This document shows positions 52,532 through 63,894 of a DNA stretch of 64,000 bases, piece after piece. Below the pieces are notes generated by a model. It searched no databases, had not been told where the DNA came from, and saw only the letters and a program-made list of their open reading frames with translations. The DNA is from an uncultured Lachnospiraceae bacterium. GTDB lineage: Bacteria > Bacillota > Clostridia > Lachnospirales > Lachnospiraceae. Both the position numbers and the translations under genes were made by a program. Location: assembly GCA_944381485.1 (NCBI GenBank), contig CALWLI010000001.1:1-64000 (forward strand). The letters run 5' to 3'. Position 1 is the first letter of the stretch. Every line of letters begins with the position of its first letter.

Positions 52532-53110
52532 ATGGGAATTGCTGAAATTTTTATGATAGGCGCAGGGCTTTCCATGGATGCCTTTGCAGCCTCTGTCTGT
52601 AAAGGGCTTTCCGCAGAGAGGATAAATCCGAAAAATGCTGTTATCACAGGTCTCTATTTCGGAGGCTTTCAGGCGGGAATGCCTCTTTTGGGCTATTTTC
52701 TCGGGACGGGATTTAAAGATGCCATAATGAGCATAGATCACTGGATAGCTTTTATTCTTTTGCTTTTGATAGGGCTTAATATGATAAAGGAATCTCGTGA
52801 GAAGGAAGACTGCGGCTGTGATAAAGGAGAGGAGACGGAGCTTTTCAGCCCCAAGGAGCTGCTGCCCTTGGCTGTGGGCACCAGCATAGATGCCCTTGCT
52901 GTGGGAGTAAGCTTTGCTTTCCTAAATGTAAACATAATCACTGCAGTATGTCTCATAGGAGTGACGACCTTTGTTTTCTCCGCTCTTGGAGTGGGGGCGG
53001 GAAGCCGCCTTGGCATGAGATTCAAATCATGGGCTGAGTTCGCGGGAGGTCTTATACTCATACTTATGGGTACAAAAATACTTCTTGAGCATCTGGGATT
53101 TTTGGGATAA
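52532..53110 (+). CDS. mntP: Manganese efflux pump MntP
   Basis: Six-helix manganese exporter of 192 residues with the two internally repeated halves and conserved acidic helices: GLSMDAFAASVCKGL in the first half and VGTSIDALAVGVSFAFL in the second. A Cys-rich segment EDCGCDKGEE sits in the central loop, unusual and possibly metal-binding. AGGAGAG is 6 nt before the ATG. A terminator follows. No yybP-ykoY riboswitch was seen in the 200 nt upstream. Confidence 0.92.
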   Translation: MGIAEIFMIGAGLSMDAFAASVCKGLSAERINPKNAVITGLYFGGFQAGMPLLGYFLGTGFKDAIMSIDHWIAFILLLLIGLNMIKESREKEDCGCDKGEETELFSPKELLPLAVGTSIDALAVGVSFAFLNVNIITAVCLIGVTTFVFSALGVGAGSRLGMRFKSWAEFAGGLILILMGTKILLEHLGFLG

Positions 53111-53112
53111 AA

Positions 53113-53176
53113 ATTCTCCTGTGGCGGGAGAAAAGAGCTTATGGCTTTTCCTCCTGCCCGGGGGAGTTTTTTCTTT
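53113..53176 (+). terminator. Terminator after mntP
   Basis: A long imperfect stem (CTCCTGTGG...AAAAG with CTTTTCCTCC...GGGGGAG) ends in TTTTTT. Confidence 0.75.
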
Positions 53177-53191
53177 ACTCTATTATCTTTT

Positions 53192-54340
53192 TTACTTCAT
53201 TATCTTTCTGAACAGAGCCTTTAGATCTTCAACTCCGGCGTCCTTGGGATTTCCGGGAGCGCAGGCATCTGCATGGGCTGACTCGGCAAGGAAATCAAGA
53301 TCCTCCTCCTTTATGGCCTCAAGATTTGTGGGTATACCGACGTCAACAGAAAGCTTGCGCACTGCATCCACAGCTGCCTTTCTGTACTCATCCTGACTCA
53401 TGGAATCAACATTTTTTACTCCCATAGCCCTTGCGATCTCGCGGTATTTTTCTCCGGTGCAGTCCGCATTGTACTCCATTACTATGGGGAGCATCATGGC
53501 ACAGGCAACTCCGTGGGGAGTGTCATAGACCGCTCCCAGTGTGTGGGCCATGGAGTGAGCTATTCCAAGCCCTACATTTGAGAAGCCCATTCCCGCAATG
53601 TACTGTCCCAGGGCCATTCTGTCCCTGCCTTCCTTCTCATTGGCCACGGCGCCTCTTAAGGACTTTGAGATGATCTCTATAGCCTTCAAATGGAACATAT
53701 CAGTCATCTCCCAGGCTGCCTTTGTGGTATAGCCCTCTATAGCGTGAGTGAGGGCGTCCATACCTGTGGCGGCTGTGAAGCTCTTCGGCATAGTTGCCAT
53801 CATATCAGGGTCGACTACTGCAACTACAGGCATATCGTGGGGATCTACACAAACAAACTTTCTTTTTCTTTCAACATCTGTGATTACGTAATTTATTGTC
53901 ACCTCAGCGGCTGTGCCTGCTGTGGTGGGAACAGCTATGATGGGGACACAGGGCTTAGTTGTGGGAGCTGTGCCCTCAAGGCTCCTCACATCCTCAAACT
54001 CAGGATTTACAATGATTATGCCTATGGCTTTGGCTGTATCCATGGAGGATCCGCCGCCTATAGCGATGATATAGTCTGCGCCTGAAGCCTTGAATGCCTC
54101 AACTCCGTGCTGAACATTCTCGATGGTGGGATTCGCCTTGATGTCTGAATAGATCTCATATGAAAGGCCTGCCTCGTCAAGGACATCTGTCACCTTCTTT
54201 GTGACATTGAACTTGATAAGGTCAGGATCGGAGCAGACAAAAGCCTTCTTGAAGGCTCTGGCCTTCGCCTCTGTGGCTATCTCCTTTATTGCTCCGGCTC
54301 CATGATAGGATGTCTCATTAAGCATTATTCTGTTTGCCAT
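53192..54340 (-). CDS. Iron-containing alcohol dehydrogenase
   Basis: Group III NAD-dependent dehydrogenase of 382 residues, reducing aldehydes or oxidising alcohols. Cofactor site: GGGSSMDTAKAIG. Metal-ligand region: GMDALTHAIEGYTT and GIAHSMAHTLGAVYDTPHG with the conserved Asp and three His. It resembles the 1,3-propanediol/butanol type. AAAGGAG lies upstream on the minus strand, and a perfect 20-bp palindrome lies 30 nt further up. Confidence 0.93.
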   Translation of the reverse strand: MANRIMLNETSYHGAGAIKEIATEAKARAFKKAFVCSDPDLIKFNVTKKVTDVLDEAGLSYEIYSDIKANPTIENVQHGVEAFKASGADYIIAIGGGSSMDTAKAIGIIIVNPEFEDVRSLEGTAPTTKPCVPIIAVPTTAGTAAEVTINYVITDVERKRKFVCVDPHDMPVVAVVDPDMMATMPKSFTAATGMDALTHAIEGYTTKAAWEMTDMFHLKAIEIISKSLRGAVANEKEGRDRMALGQYIAGMGFSNVGLGIAHSMAHTLGAVYDTPHGVACAMMLPIVMEYNADCTGEKYREIARAMGVKNVDSMSQDEYRKAAVDAVRKLSVDVGIPTNLEAIKEEDLDFLAESAHADACAPGNPKDAGVEDLKALFRKIMK

Positions 54341-54368
54341 TTTTCAAATCTCCTTTTCGAAAAATTAT

Positions 54369-54388
54369 TTGTATATAATTATATACAA
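54369..54388. promoter_or_regulatory. Perfect 20-bp palindrome upstream of the alcohol dehydrogenase
   Basis: TTGTATATAA followed directly by TTATATACAA is an exact inverted repeat. It lies 29 nt upstream of the Fe-ADH start. The AT-rich palindrome is a candidate operator. It resembles but does not equal the Rex consensus TTGTTAA-N4-TTAACAA. Confidence 0.6.
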
Positions 54389-54457
54389 TCAGAGGATTTG
54401 TTTTTAAGAAGTATTGTGAAAAAAATCACACTCCCTTTATAAATTTTTAATAAAAAA

Positions 54458-54484
54458 TTAGCACTCAAATATTGACAGTGCTAA
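54458..54484 (+). promoter_or_regulatory. CIRCE element at the groES-groEL promoter
   Basis: TTAGCACTC-N9-CAGTGCTAA matches the HrcA-binding CIRCE (TTAGCACTC-N9-GAGTGCTAA) except for one base. It overlaps the -35 box TTGACA (54472-54477), with TATTAT 17 nt on. HrcA therefore should repress groESL, relieved by heat shock. Confidence 0.92.
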
Positions 54485-54589
54485 TAACAGGTGGTATTAT
54501 ATGCTTCGGTTGGAGAAAAAGAGAAATATCAATACGGAATAAGGCCGTAGGAGATACTTAATCATTATATGTATTCAGGAGGTAAGATC

Positions 54590-54874
54590 ATGAAATTAGT
54601 TCCACTTGATGATAAGGTAGTTCTTAAAAAATTGCAGATGGAGGAGACCACAAAAAGCGGTATCGTCCTTCCCGGACAGGACAAGGAGAAGCCGGCTCAG
54701 GGAGAGGTCATTGCAGTAGGTCCCGGTGGAGTTGTTGACGGCAAGGAAGTAAAGATGCAGGTAAAGCCCGGAGACAAGGTGGTTTACTCAAAGTACTCGG
54801 GAACAGAGGTTGAGATCGAGGAGGAGAAGTTCCTTATAGTTAAGCAGAGCGATATCCTGGCTGTTATAGAGTAA
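54590..54874 (+). CDS. groES: Co-chaperonin GroES
   Basis: Heptameric lid of the GroEL chaperonin, 94 residues starting MKLVPLDDKVVLKKL. The mobile-loop region (about 16-32) is EETTKSGIVLPGQDKEK, followed by GEVIAVGPGGVVDGKE. The ATG 10 nt after AGGAGG is chosen over an earlier in-frame ATG at 54569. Controlled by the CIRCE upstream and cotranscribed with groEL. Confidence 0.97.
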   Translation: MKLVPLDDKVVLKKLQMEETTKSGIVLPGQDKEKPAQGEVIAVGPGGVVDGKEVKMQVKPGDKVVYSKYSGTEVEIEEEKFLIVKQSDILAVIE

Positions 54875-54908
54875 AGGGATTCGGATATAAACATAAATTC
54901 AGATATAA

Positions 54909-56552
<1,644 letters not shown>

Positions 56553-56584
56553 AAACAGGTATAAGAATATAAATATATGAGGAA

Positions 56585-56639
56585 ACTCCCTCACTCAGAG
56601 GACAGGCGCCCGGCCTGTTCCTGTGGGTGGGGGAGTTTT
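56585..56639 (+). terminator. groESL terminator
   Basis: AACTCCC and a nested ACAGGC/GGCCTGT stem pair with GGGGGAGTT, followed by TTTTT. Confidence 0.85.
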
Positions 56640-56735
56640 TCAGCCCTTACGATGTACTTTCAAAATATAATACTGTGTGTTAGAATAATCTGAGCATGTC
56701 ATTTAATATGGAAAAACCAAGGGAGGTCATTTGCT

Positions 56736-57956
56736 ATGAGAGCATATGAGAGATTTCTTAAATACATAAGTTTTGACACTCAGTCGGAGGCTGATTCGGA
56801 TACAGTCCCCTCCACAAAAAAGCAGCTCAAACTTGCAGAGGAGCTTAAAAATGAGCTTGAAAAGCTGGGGGCAAGGGATGTGGAACTGGCGGATACCGGC
56901 ATAGTTTATGCCTCCATACCTGCCTCAAAGGGAGCTGAGGAAAGGCCCGCCCTATGTCTTAACTCTCACATGGATACAGCTCCTGCAATGTCGGGAAAGG
57001 ACATAAAGGCAAGGATCATAGAGAATTATGACGGAGAAGATATAGTCTTAAATGAGGAGCAGAAAATAGTCACAAGAGTCAGTGAGTACCCTGTAATGAA
57101 AAGCTATATAGGGGAGGACCTTATAGTCACCGACGGAACCACTCTTCTGGGAGCCGATGACAAGGCGGGAGTTGCTGAGATCATGACTCTCTGCGAGAGG
57201 CTCATAAATGACGAGAGCCTTCCCCATCCTGAGCTTAAGATAATGTTTACCCCGGACGAGGAGATAGGAAGGGGAGCTGACAATGTGGACTACAAGAGAC
57301 TTGGGGCAGCCTACGGATATACTGTGGACGGAGAGGCCATAGACGAGTTCTCCTATGAGAACTTTAACGCGGCCTCTGCTGTGATAAATATAAGCGGAAT
57401 AAGCGCCCACACAGGGGCTGCAAAGCATGTCATGGTGAACTCCGCCCTCCTTGCCATGGAATTCAACTCTATGCTTCCTGAGGCGGACAGACCGGAGTGC
57501 ACAGAGGGCTACGAGGGTTTCTACCACTTGGACAGCATCACAGGAACAGTGGAGAGCACAAAGCTTGAGTATCTCATAAGAGATCACAGCAGAGAAAAAT
57601 TCGAAAAGAGAAAAGAGTTTTTGAGAAATACCGTGGACTTCCTAAACCGGAAATACGGTTATGAGGCCTTTAAGCTTGAGATAAGGGATTCCTACAGCAA
57701 TATGCTGGAGAAGGTGTCAGAGCACATGGAATTGGTGGAAAATGCTCTTCTGGCTCTCAAGGAGTCCGGAATAGAGGCGAGGGCCGTGGCCACAAGAGGC
57801 GGCACAGACGGGGCAAGGATGTCTTGGGAGGGGCTGCCCTGTCCCAACCTGGGAACAGGAGGAGCCAACTGCCACGGAAGACATGAGTGCATATCAGTTC
57901 AGAAGATGGACAAGATGGTAGAGGTGCTGGAGAGACTTGTAAGGAAGTTTGCATAA
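56736..57956 (+). CDS. pepT: Peptidase T (aminotripeptidase)
   Basis: M20 zinc tripeptidase of 406 residues. Zinc ligands and acid base fall in NSHMDTAPAMSGKD, LLGADDKAGVAEIM and FTPDEEIGRGADN; the dimerisation domain sits in the middle and the last ligand is H in GANCHGRHECIS. GGGAGG precedes the ATG. It releases N-terminal residues from tripeptides in the cytosol. The ApbE gene follows 6 nt later. Confidence 0.95.
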   Translation: MRAYERFLKYISFDTQSEADSDTVPSTKKQLKLAEELKNELEKLGARDVELADTGIVYASIPASKGAEERPALCLNSHMDTAPAMSGKDIKARIIENYDGEDIVLNEEQKIVTRVSEYPVMKSYIGEDLIVTDGTTLLGADDKAGVAEIMTLCERLINDESLPHPELKIMFTPDEEIGRGADNVDYKRLGAAYGYTVDGEAIDEFSYENFNAASAVINISGISAHTGAAKHVMVNSALLAMEFNSMLPEADRPECTEGYEGFYHLDSITGTVESTKLEYLIRDHSREKFEKRKEFLRNTVDFLNRKYGYEAFKLEIRDSYSNMLEKVSEHMELVENALLALKESGIEARAVATRGGTDGARMSWEGLPCPNLGTGGANCHGRHECISVQKMDKMVEVLERLVRKFA

Positions 57957-57962
57957 CAGGAT

Positions 57963-59066
57963 ATGGAAGAATTTAACAGAGATGAGGGCAAAACTTCAAA
58001 AAGGAGCCCTCTTAAAGATATGGCAGTCATTGTCTTTACGGCAGCAGTAATCTTCGCTCTACTATCAGGCTTTGGCGGACTCATACCTGTGGAGAGAGAA
58101 AACAGAGCTAAGGACAAAGCCTTTGAGATATACTCTGAAAGCGACTTTTTGCTGGACACCTTTTGTACGGTGAGTATCTACGGTGATGAGAGTGAGGCTG
58201 AAAGCGCTGAGGAGATACTGTCGGAGACAATGGAAAGGCTGAGAAGGCTTGATGATCTTTTAAATCCCTCCACAGAGGGCTCGGACACTTGGCGCATAAA
58301 TCACAGAACAGAAAATACTGTGGAGATATCCGAGACCACAGGAAGGATGCTTGAGAGCATAAGAGAGCTTGAGAGGGAAGCGGGAGGGGACTTTAACGTG
58401 GCCATAGAGCCTCTGAGCAGTCTCTGGAATTTTGACGAGAGAAGCTCGGCTCCATCTGAGGAGGAGATAAATGAAGCCCTCTCTCATGTACACTTTGAGG
58501 GCTGGAATGTGGAGAAAAAGGATTCCTCCAATGAGTATATATTTGTTACGGATAAAGATGACCTTAAAGTGGATCCGGGAGCCTTTGCCAAGGGCTTTAT
58601 AGCTGATGAGCTTAAAGCCTTCCTCAAGGAAAAAAAACTGTCCTCAGCCCTTATAAATCTTGGAGGAAATGTCCTCTGTCTCGGGAGCCTGCCTGACGGT
58701 GAGGCCTTTAAGATAGGCTTAAAAAAGCCTGAAAAGGGCAGTGATGAAAATATAGAGATACTCTCAGTAAATGACAGATCTGTAGTTACAGCAGGAATAT
58801 ATGAGCGCTCTTTCGAGGAGGATGGAGTGCTGTATCACCACATACTTGACACCGAAACCGGGTATCCTGTGCAGAATGATCTGGCTGCAGTCAGCATAGT
58901 GGGAGACAGCTCACTATGCTGTGATTTCCTGAGCACAACTCTTTTTATAAAGGGTGAGGAGGAGGGAAGGACCTTTCTTTGTGAGTTTAATGAGCAAAGA
59001 GGGCTTACAGGCGATGAAGCCTATGAAGCCTACTTTATAAAAAAAGACGGAAGCCTTGAGCGCTAA
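57963..59066 (+). CDS. apbE: FAD:protein FMN transferase (ApbE family)
   Basis: The 367-residue membrane-anchored enzyme attaches FMN covalently to target flavoproteins, such as RnfG/NqrB. After one TM (about 20-40) comes FLLDTFCTVSIYG, then DPGAFAKGFIADELKAFL and INLGGNVLCLGSLPDG, with the metal/FAD site HHILDTETGYPVQNDLAAV. No lipobox Cys is seen at the TM end. It follows pepT closely. The flavin substrates themselves are not in this window. Confidence 0.93.
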   Translation: MEEFNRDEGKTSKRSPLKDMAVIVFTAAVIFALLSGFGGLIPVERENRAKDKAFEIYSESDFLLDTFCTVSIYGDESEAESAEEILSETMERLRRLDDLLNPSTEGSDTWRINHRTENTVEISETTGRMLESIRELEREAGGDFNVAIEPLSSLWNFDERSSAPSEEEINEALSHVHFEGWNVEKKDSSNEYIFVTDKDDLKVDPGAFAKGFIADELKAFLKEKKLSSALINLGGNVLCLGSLPDGEAFKIGLKKPEKGSDENIEILSVNDRSVVTAGIYERSFEEDGVLYHHILDTETGYPVQNDLAAVSIVGDSSLCCDFLSTTLFIKGEEEGRTFLCEFNEQRGLTGDEAYEAYFIKKDGSLER

Positions 59067-59096
59067 GCCGGGCTTCCTGTAAATATCGTTATTTTT

Positions 59097-59732
59097 TTAC
59101 TTGGATTTTTTGTTTCGATCTCTGCTTTCCTCACTGATGGAGTCACAGAGCTTTTCGATGATAAGCTTTTTCAAGTATACATCAAAGGAGAGCTCGCATA
59201 TGAAGGAAAAAAGCCTCAGCTCTTCTCTGTCCTCCTCGCTAAGGGCGGCTATCTTCCCGTTATCCTCGCTGAAGGTCTGCTTTGCCAGCTTGAATTTTTC
59301 TTTGATGTCATTTTTGAGCACATTCATCTGGGAGTATTCCATGTTGAAGGCTTCCTTGTAAATGTCCTCCACATTGAGACCGTCGGAATTCTTAAAATAT
59401 CTGTTTATCAGAGGATCCAGTATGGTGGCAATGTCGCTCAGAGAGAGGACAGATTTATAGTAGTATATGAAAAGGAGTATGAACATGTGCTCCTTTGAAT
59501 ATTTTTTCTTGTCGGGAGCAGGCAGGATCTTGGCCTTGGCATAGTTGTTTATCATGGTCTTTGTAAGCACCTTGTCATCGTCATGCCTTTTGACCTTTTT
59601 AAGCCGCTCCTCCATCAGGCTGGTCACCTGATCCATATACAGATCAATAGAGGGTATCTGCTCGGGCTTTATATAGCTCAGCGTATCCAAAAATCTTAAC
59701 AGCTCGTGTAGCTTCCGGTCGTTTGAACTCAT
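59097..59732 (-). CDS. DUF1836 family protein
   Basis: The 211-residue protein matches DUF1836: VLTKTMINNYAKAKILP and KKKYSKEHMFILLFIYYYKS, then a helix LSDIATILDPLINRYF. The first segment has MerR-like helix-turn-helix character, so a DNA-binding role is plausible but unproven. The ATG follows GGAGGTAATTATACT on the minus strand; a longer reading begins 12 codons earlier. Terminal Lys/Arg-rich tail. Function unknown. Confidence 0.8.
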   Translation of the reverse strand: MSSNDRKLHELLRFLDTLSYIKPEQIPSIDLYMDQVTSLMEERLKKVKRHDDDKVLTKTMINNYAKAKILPAPDKKKYSKEHMFILLFIYYYKSVLSLSDIATILDPLINRYFKNSDGLNVEDIYKEAFNMEYSQMNVLKNDIKEKFKLAKQTFSEDNGKIAALSEEDREELRLFSFICELSFDVYLKKLIIEKLCDSISEESRDRNKKSK

Positions 59733-59806
59733 AGTATAATTACCTCCTATGCTATTATATAGTATCAAAAACCGGATTACAACAACTTTTATATTGAGGA
59801 GAAAAA

Positions 59807-62164
59807 ATGCCTGAACTTAACATAAGCTTAAATGAGAGACAGCTGGAGGCTGTGGAGCACACAGAGGGGCCCCTCTTGATACTTGCAGGAGCAGGTTCCG
59901 GAAAAACAAGAGTGCTCACCTACAGGATAGCCCATCTTATAGAGAAGGGCGTTTATCCCTGGGAGATACTTGCCATAACCTTTACTAATAAGGCGGCAGG
60001 GGAGATGAGAGAGAGGGTTGAGGGGATGCTGAGAGAGGGAACAAGTGTTTTTGTATCCACCTTCCACTCCATGTGCGTCAGATTCCTCAGAAAAAACATA
60101 GACAGATTGGGATATGGCAGAGACTTTACCATCTATGACACGGACGATCAGAGGACTGTGGCAAGACAGGTAATAAAAGACCTGGGCCTGGACTCGAAGA
60201 TATTCAGGGAGAGGGCTGTGCTCTCTGTTATCTCATCGCAGAAAAATGAGATGAGAGACTGTGAGATGTATGCGGCGGAGGCCGGAGATTTCTATGAGAA
60301 AAATGTGGCAAAGATATATACCCAATATCAGTCACGACTCAAAGCTAATAATGCTTTGGATTTTGACGATATTTTGCTTTTAACCGTAAAACTTTTCAAA
60401 GAAAATCCGGATGTGCTAATGGGCTATCAGGAGAGATTCCGCTATATAATGGTGGATGAGTATCAGGATACAAACACTGTCCAGTTTGAGCTGGTGAGGC
60501 TTTTGAGTGCAAGGCACAGGAATCTCTGCGTAGTCGGAGACGATGATCAGTCCATCTACAAGTTCAGGGGAGCAAATATAGAAAACATTTTGAGCTTTGA
60601 GAAGGCCTTTCCGGGAGCTTATGTCATAAAGCTTGAGCAGAACTACCGATCCACAAAAAATATTTTGAATGCCGCGAACGAGGTGATAAAAAACAATGTG
60701 GGAAGGAAGGAAAAACGGCTTTGGACAGACAACGAGGCAGGAGAGAAGCCGATCTTCAAGGAGTATGACACGGCGGGGGCCGAGGCTGATGCGGTGGTAA
60801 GCGAGGCGGCCTCCTGCGGACTTCCCTTAAAAAATCAGGCTGTTCTCTACAGGACAAATGCTCAGTCCAGACTTATTGAGGAGAGATGCATAGCGAGAAA
60901 TGTCCCTTACCGCATGGTGGGAGGAGTGAACTTCTATCAGAGAAAAGAGATAAAGGACGTGCTGTCCTACCTCAAAGTAACGGCAAACGGAGTTGACGAT
61001 CTGGCAGTGGAGAGGATAATAAATGTCCCCAAGAGAGGTATAGGAGCCACCACTGTATCCAGGGTAAAGGACTATGCAAGGATAAACTCTCTCAGCATGT
61101 ACGATGCACTTAAAAAGGCTCGGGAGATACCCGGAATCGGGGCGGCGGCAAAAAAGATAGCAGGCTTTGTGGAAGTGATAGAGGGCTTCAGAGAGAAGAA
61201 TGAGGACCCGCAGATAAGCATAAGAGATCTTATAGAATCGGTAAAGACCGACACAGGATATGAGGAGGAGCTGAGAAAGGATGACGAGATAGAGGCTCAG
61301 ACCAGAATAGAGAACATAGAAGAGCTTATAAACAAGGCGGTGAGCTTTGAGGATGACAGCTCCAATGATGACAGGAGCCTTTCAGCCTTTCTGGAGGAGG
61401 TCTCCCTGGTGGCTGACATAGATAATACAGACTTCGGAGACGACAGGCTTACGCTGATGACCCTCCACAGCGCAAAAGGGTTGGAGTTTGAAAAGGTCTA
61501 TCTTGTGGGCATGGAGGAGGGACTGTTTCCCTCCGCCTCCGCAATAAACTCGGATGATCCCGAGGGGGAGATAGAGGAGGAGAGAAGGCTCTGCTATGTG
61601 GGAATAACAAGAGCGAAAAGGATACTCAAGATGTCCTCTGCAAGGGAGAGGATGATAAACGGGGAGATGCGGTATGAAAAGCCTTCCCGGTTTGTGGCTG
61701 AGCTTCCCGAGGAAACTGTGGAGAAGGAGATGAGAAGCTTAAGACCCGCAAGATGGGAGGACTATGATGATGACTATGAATCGCCCATCCCCAGATCAAG
61801 GAGCTTTAAAAATGATCCTTCAAGCTTTGCCGGGAGATTCGGCTTCGGTACCCATACCGTAAATTACGGAGATGAGGGAGGGGTTCCCGGAAGAAATGTC
61901 ATGGTGGGGAGATTCGGAAGCCTTGACAGAAGCTCCAAGGGCCCCTCGTCAAAGAGAGTATCCTTCGGCAAGGAATTCTCCGTAAAAAAGCCTGAGCATC
62001 TTGATTACGGTGTCGGCGACAGAGTAAGACACATAAAATTCGGGGACGGGACCGTAAAAAATATAGAAGACGGCCCTAAGGACTATGAGGTGACGGTGGA
62101 CTTTGACTCTTATGGGGAGAAGCGCATGTTTGCAGGTTTCGCAAAGCTTGTCAAAATTAATTGA
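59807..62164 (+). CDS. pcrA: DNA helicase PcrA/UvrD
   Basis: Essential SF1A helicase of 785 residues used in repair and in removing RNA polymerase from DNA. Motifs: GAGSGKTRVLTYRIA, VDEYQDTNTVQFELV, GDDDQSIYKFRGANIENIL, NYRSTKNILNAAN, LHSAKGLEFEKVYLVGMEEG, RRLCYVGITRAK. The C terminus has the PcrA Tudor-like domain, VGDRVRHIKFGDGTVKNIE. The ATG lies after GAGGAG. It is distinct from the shorter helicase at 18686. Confidence 0.97.
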   Translation: MPELNISLNERQLEAVEHTEGPLLILAGAGSGKTRVLTYRIAHLIEKGVYPWEILAITFTNKAAGEMRERVEGMLREGTSVFVSTFHSMCVRFLRKNIDRLGYGRDFTIYDTDDQRTVARQVIKDLGLDSKIFRERAVLSVISSQKNEMRDCEMYAAEAGDFYEKNVAKIYTQYQSRLKANNALDFDDILLLTVKLFKENPDVLMGYQERFRYIMVDEYQDTNTVQFELVRLLSARHRNLCVVGDDDQSIYKFRGANIENILSFEKAFPGAYVIKLEQNYRSTKNILNAANEVIKNNVGRKEKRLWTDNEAGEKPIFKEYDTAGAEADAVVSEAASCGLPLKNQAVLYRTNAQSRLIEERCIARNVPYRMVGGVNFYQRKEIKDVLSYLKVTANGVDDLAVERIINVPKRGIGATTVSRVKDYARINSLSMYDALKKAREIPGIGAAAKKIAGFVEVIEGFREKNEDPQISIRDLIESVKTDTGYEEELRKDDEIEAQTRIENIEELINKAVSFEDDSSNDDRSLSAFLEEVSLVADIDNTDFGDDRLTLMTLHSAKGLEFEKVYLVGMEEGLFPSASAINSDDPEGEIEEERRLCYVGITRAKRILKMSSARERMINGEMRYEKPSRFVAELPEETVEKEMRSLRPARWEDYDDDYESPIPRSRSFKNDPSSFAGRFGFGTHTVNYGDEGGVPGRNVMVGRFGSLDRSSKGPSSKRVSFGKEFSVKKPEHLDYGVGDRVRHIKFGDGTVKNIEDGPKDYEVTVDFDSYGEKRMFAGFAKLVKIN

Positions 62165-62272
62165 TTATGCATAAATTTTGGTAGTTTAATAATATAATTA
62201 ATGGTATAATAGTAAAAAATCAGGACCGAGTATTATAAAGCTTTATGTACCCGGGACAAAAGGAGGTTTTTT

Positions 62273-62578
62273 ATGGACAGATTCAACGAGAAGCTTTCAG
62301 CTTTCAGACAGGATACCGGCGACAGGATAGAGGAGATCATCCACGGACTTAAGATGAAGGAGATCATCGAGAAGAACGAGGAAGAGGAGAAGACAAGAAA
62401 GATCATTATAGCTGTCTTTGCGATCGTGGGAATAGTTGCGGCTATAGCTGCTATCTCATATGCGGTATACAGATTTGTCACACCTGATTACCTTGAGGAC
62501 TATGAGGACGATTTTGATGATGACTTTCTCGACAGTATAGATGAGAAGGCCGAGGTGCCTGAGGAAAAGGCCGAGTAA
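62273..62578 (+). CDS. Small single-pass membrane protein of unknown function
   Basis: The 101-residue protein has an N-terminal charged helix (about 1-40), one TM (about 42-66, IIIAVFAIVGIVAAIAAISY) and an acidic tail with a run of Asp/Glu (YLEDYEDDFDDDFL). AGGAGG lies before the ATG. It overlaps nothing and sits 13 nt before rlmD. I do not recognise the family. Confidence 0.75.
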   Translation: MDRFNEKLSAFRQDTGDRIEEIIHGLKMKEIIEKNEEEEKTRKIIIAVFAIVGIVAAIAAISYAVYRFVTPDYLEDYEDDFDDDFLDSIDEKAEVPEEKAE

Positions 62579-62591
62579 GAGGAAATACCGA

Positions 62592-63863
62592 ATGGAAAAT
62601 ATCAACAACTGCCTGCTGGCAGGGATATGCGGCGGATGTAAACACACCGCCGTTTCCTATGCCGAGCAGCTGAAAATAAAAAACGACTATGTAAAAGAGC
62701 TGTTGGACAAAGCAGTGGAGAGCGAGTGCGAATATGAGGGCATAATTGAGAGCCCTCTTATTTTTGCCTACAGAAACAAGATGGAGTACAGCTTCGGAGA
62801 CGAGAGAAAGGACGGGCCTCTCACCTTGGGACTTCACAAGAAGAGGAGCTACTACGATGTCACAGACTGTGACTGCTGTCTTTTAGTACATGATGATTTC
62901 AACAGGATAGTCAAGGCCACCAAAGAATACTTTTCAGAGCTGGGTGTCACCTATAAGGATAAGAGGAGCCACAAGGGCTACTTAAGACATCTTCTTATAA
63001 GAAGGGCTGTAAACACAGGAGATATACTTGTTGACTTGGTAACTACAGGAGAGAGCCCTCGGAAGGTGGAAAAGCACAGCGACATAAACGATGACTCAAA
63101 GATACTTGAGTGCTACGACAGAGAAGAGGTCACAAAGGTCTGGTGCGACAGGATAAGAGAGCTGCCTCTTGAAGGAAACATAAGAGGGATACTTAACACT
63201 GTGAATGACAGCATGGCTGATGCCATAAAGAACGACAGGACGGACATACTCTACGGCGAAGACTTTATATATGAGGAGATACTGGGACTTAAGTTCAAGA
63301 TAACTCCCTTCTCTTTCTTCCAGACAAACTCAAAGGGGGCGGAAGTACTATACAAGAAGGCCAGGGAGTATGTGCTCTGGGATGACAAAGGAGGCCACGG
63401 AGAGGGACTCTCGGGAAAGACGGTCTATGACCTCTATTCGGGCACAGGCACAATAGCCCAGGTGCTCTCACCGAGCGCAAAGGAAGTGATAGGAGTGGAG
63501 ATAGTTGAGGAGGCTGTGGAGGCCGCAGGTCAGAATGCTAAGCTCAACGGACTTGAAAACTGCAGATTTATCGCGGGAGATGTGTTAAAGACTCTTGACA
63601 GCATACAGGAGAAGCCTGATCTCATAGTCCTGGATCCTCCCAGAGACGGAATAAATCCCAAGGCTCTTAAGAAGATAACAGACTATGGTGTTGAAAGGAT
63701 AGTATACATATCCTGCAAGGCACAGAGCCTTGCAAGGGACTTGGGCCCACTGCAGTATAGCGGCTACAGGCTCATAAAAGCCTGTGCCGTAGATCAATTC
63801 CCCTGGACTGATAATGTGGAGACTATCGCTTTACTTTCCAAGCATCAGACTGTAAACGCATAA
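62592..63863 (+). CDS. rlmD: 23S rRNA (uracil-5-)-methyltransferase RlmD/RumA family
   Basis: The 423-residue SAM-dependent methyltransferase makes 5-methyluridine. N-terminal [4Fe-4S] cysteines fall in NCLLAGICGGCKHTAVSY. The core carries DLYSGTGTIAQVL (SAM), FIAGDVLKTL, LDPPRDGINPKALKKI and the catalytic Cys in IVYISCKAQSL. No TRAM domain is seen before the Fe-S region. The start at 62592 follows GAGGAAATACC. A longer reading from 62541 overlaps the membrane protein gene. U1939 versus U747 specificity cannot be decided by eye. Confidence 0.92.
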   Translation: MENINNCLLAGICGGCKHTAVSYAEQLKIKNDYVKELLDKAVESECEYEGIIESPLIFAYRNKMEYSFGDERKDGPLTLGLHKKRSYYDVTDCDCCLLVHDDFNRIVKATKEYFSELGVTYKDKRSHKGYLRHLLIRRAVNTGDILVDLVTTGESPRKVEKHSDINDDSKILECYDREEVTKVWCDRIRELPLEGNIRGILNTVNDSMADAIKNDRTDILYGEDFIYEEILGLKFKITPFSFFQTNSKGAEVLYKKAREYVLWDDKGGHGEGLSGKTVYDLYSGTGTIAQVLSPSAKEVIGVEIVEEAVEAAGQNAKLNGLENCRFIAGDVLKTLDSIQEKPDLIVLDPPRDGINPKALKKITDYGVERIVYISCKAQSLARDLGPLQYSGYRLIKACAVDQFPWTDNVETIALLSKHQTVNA

Positions 63864-63894
63864 TATAACATATATTGTATCCGATATGGCCATG

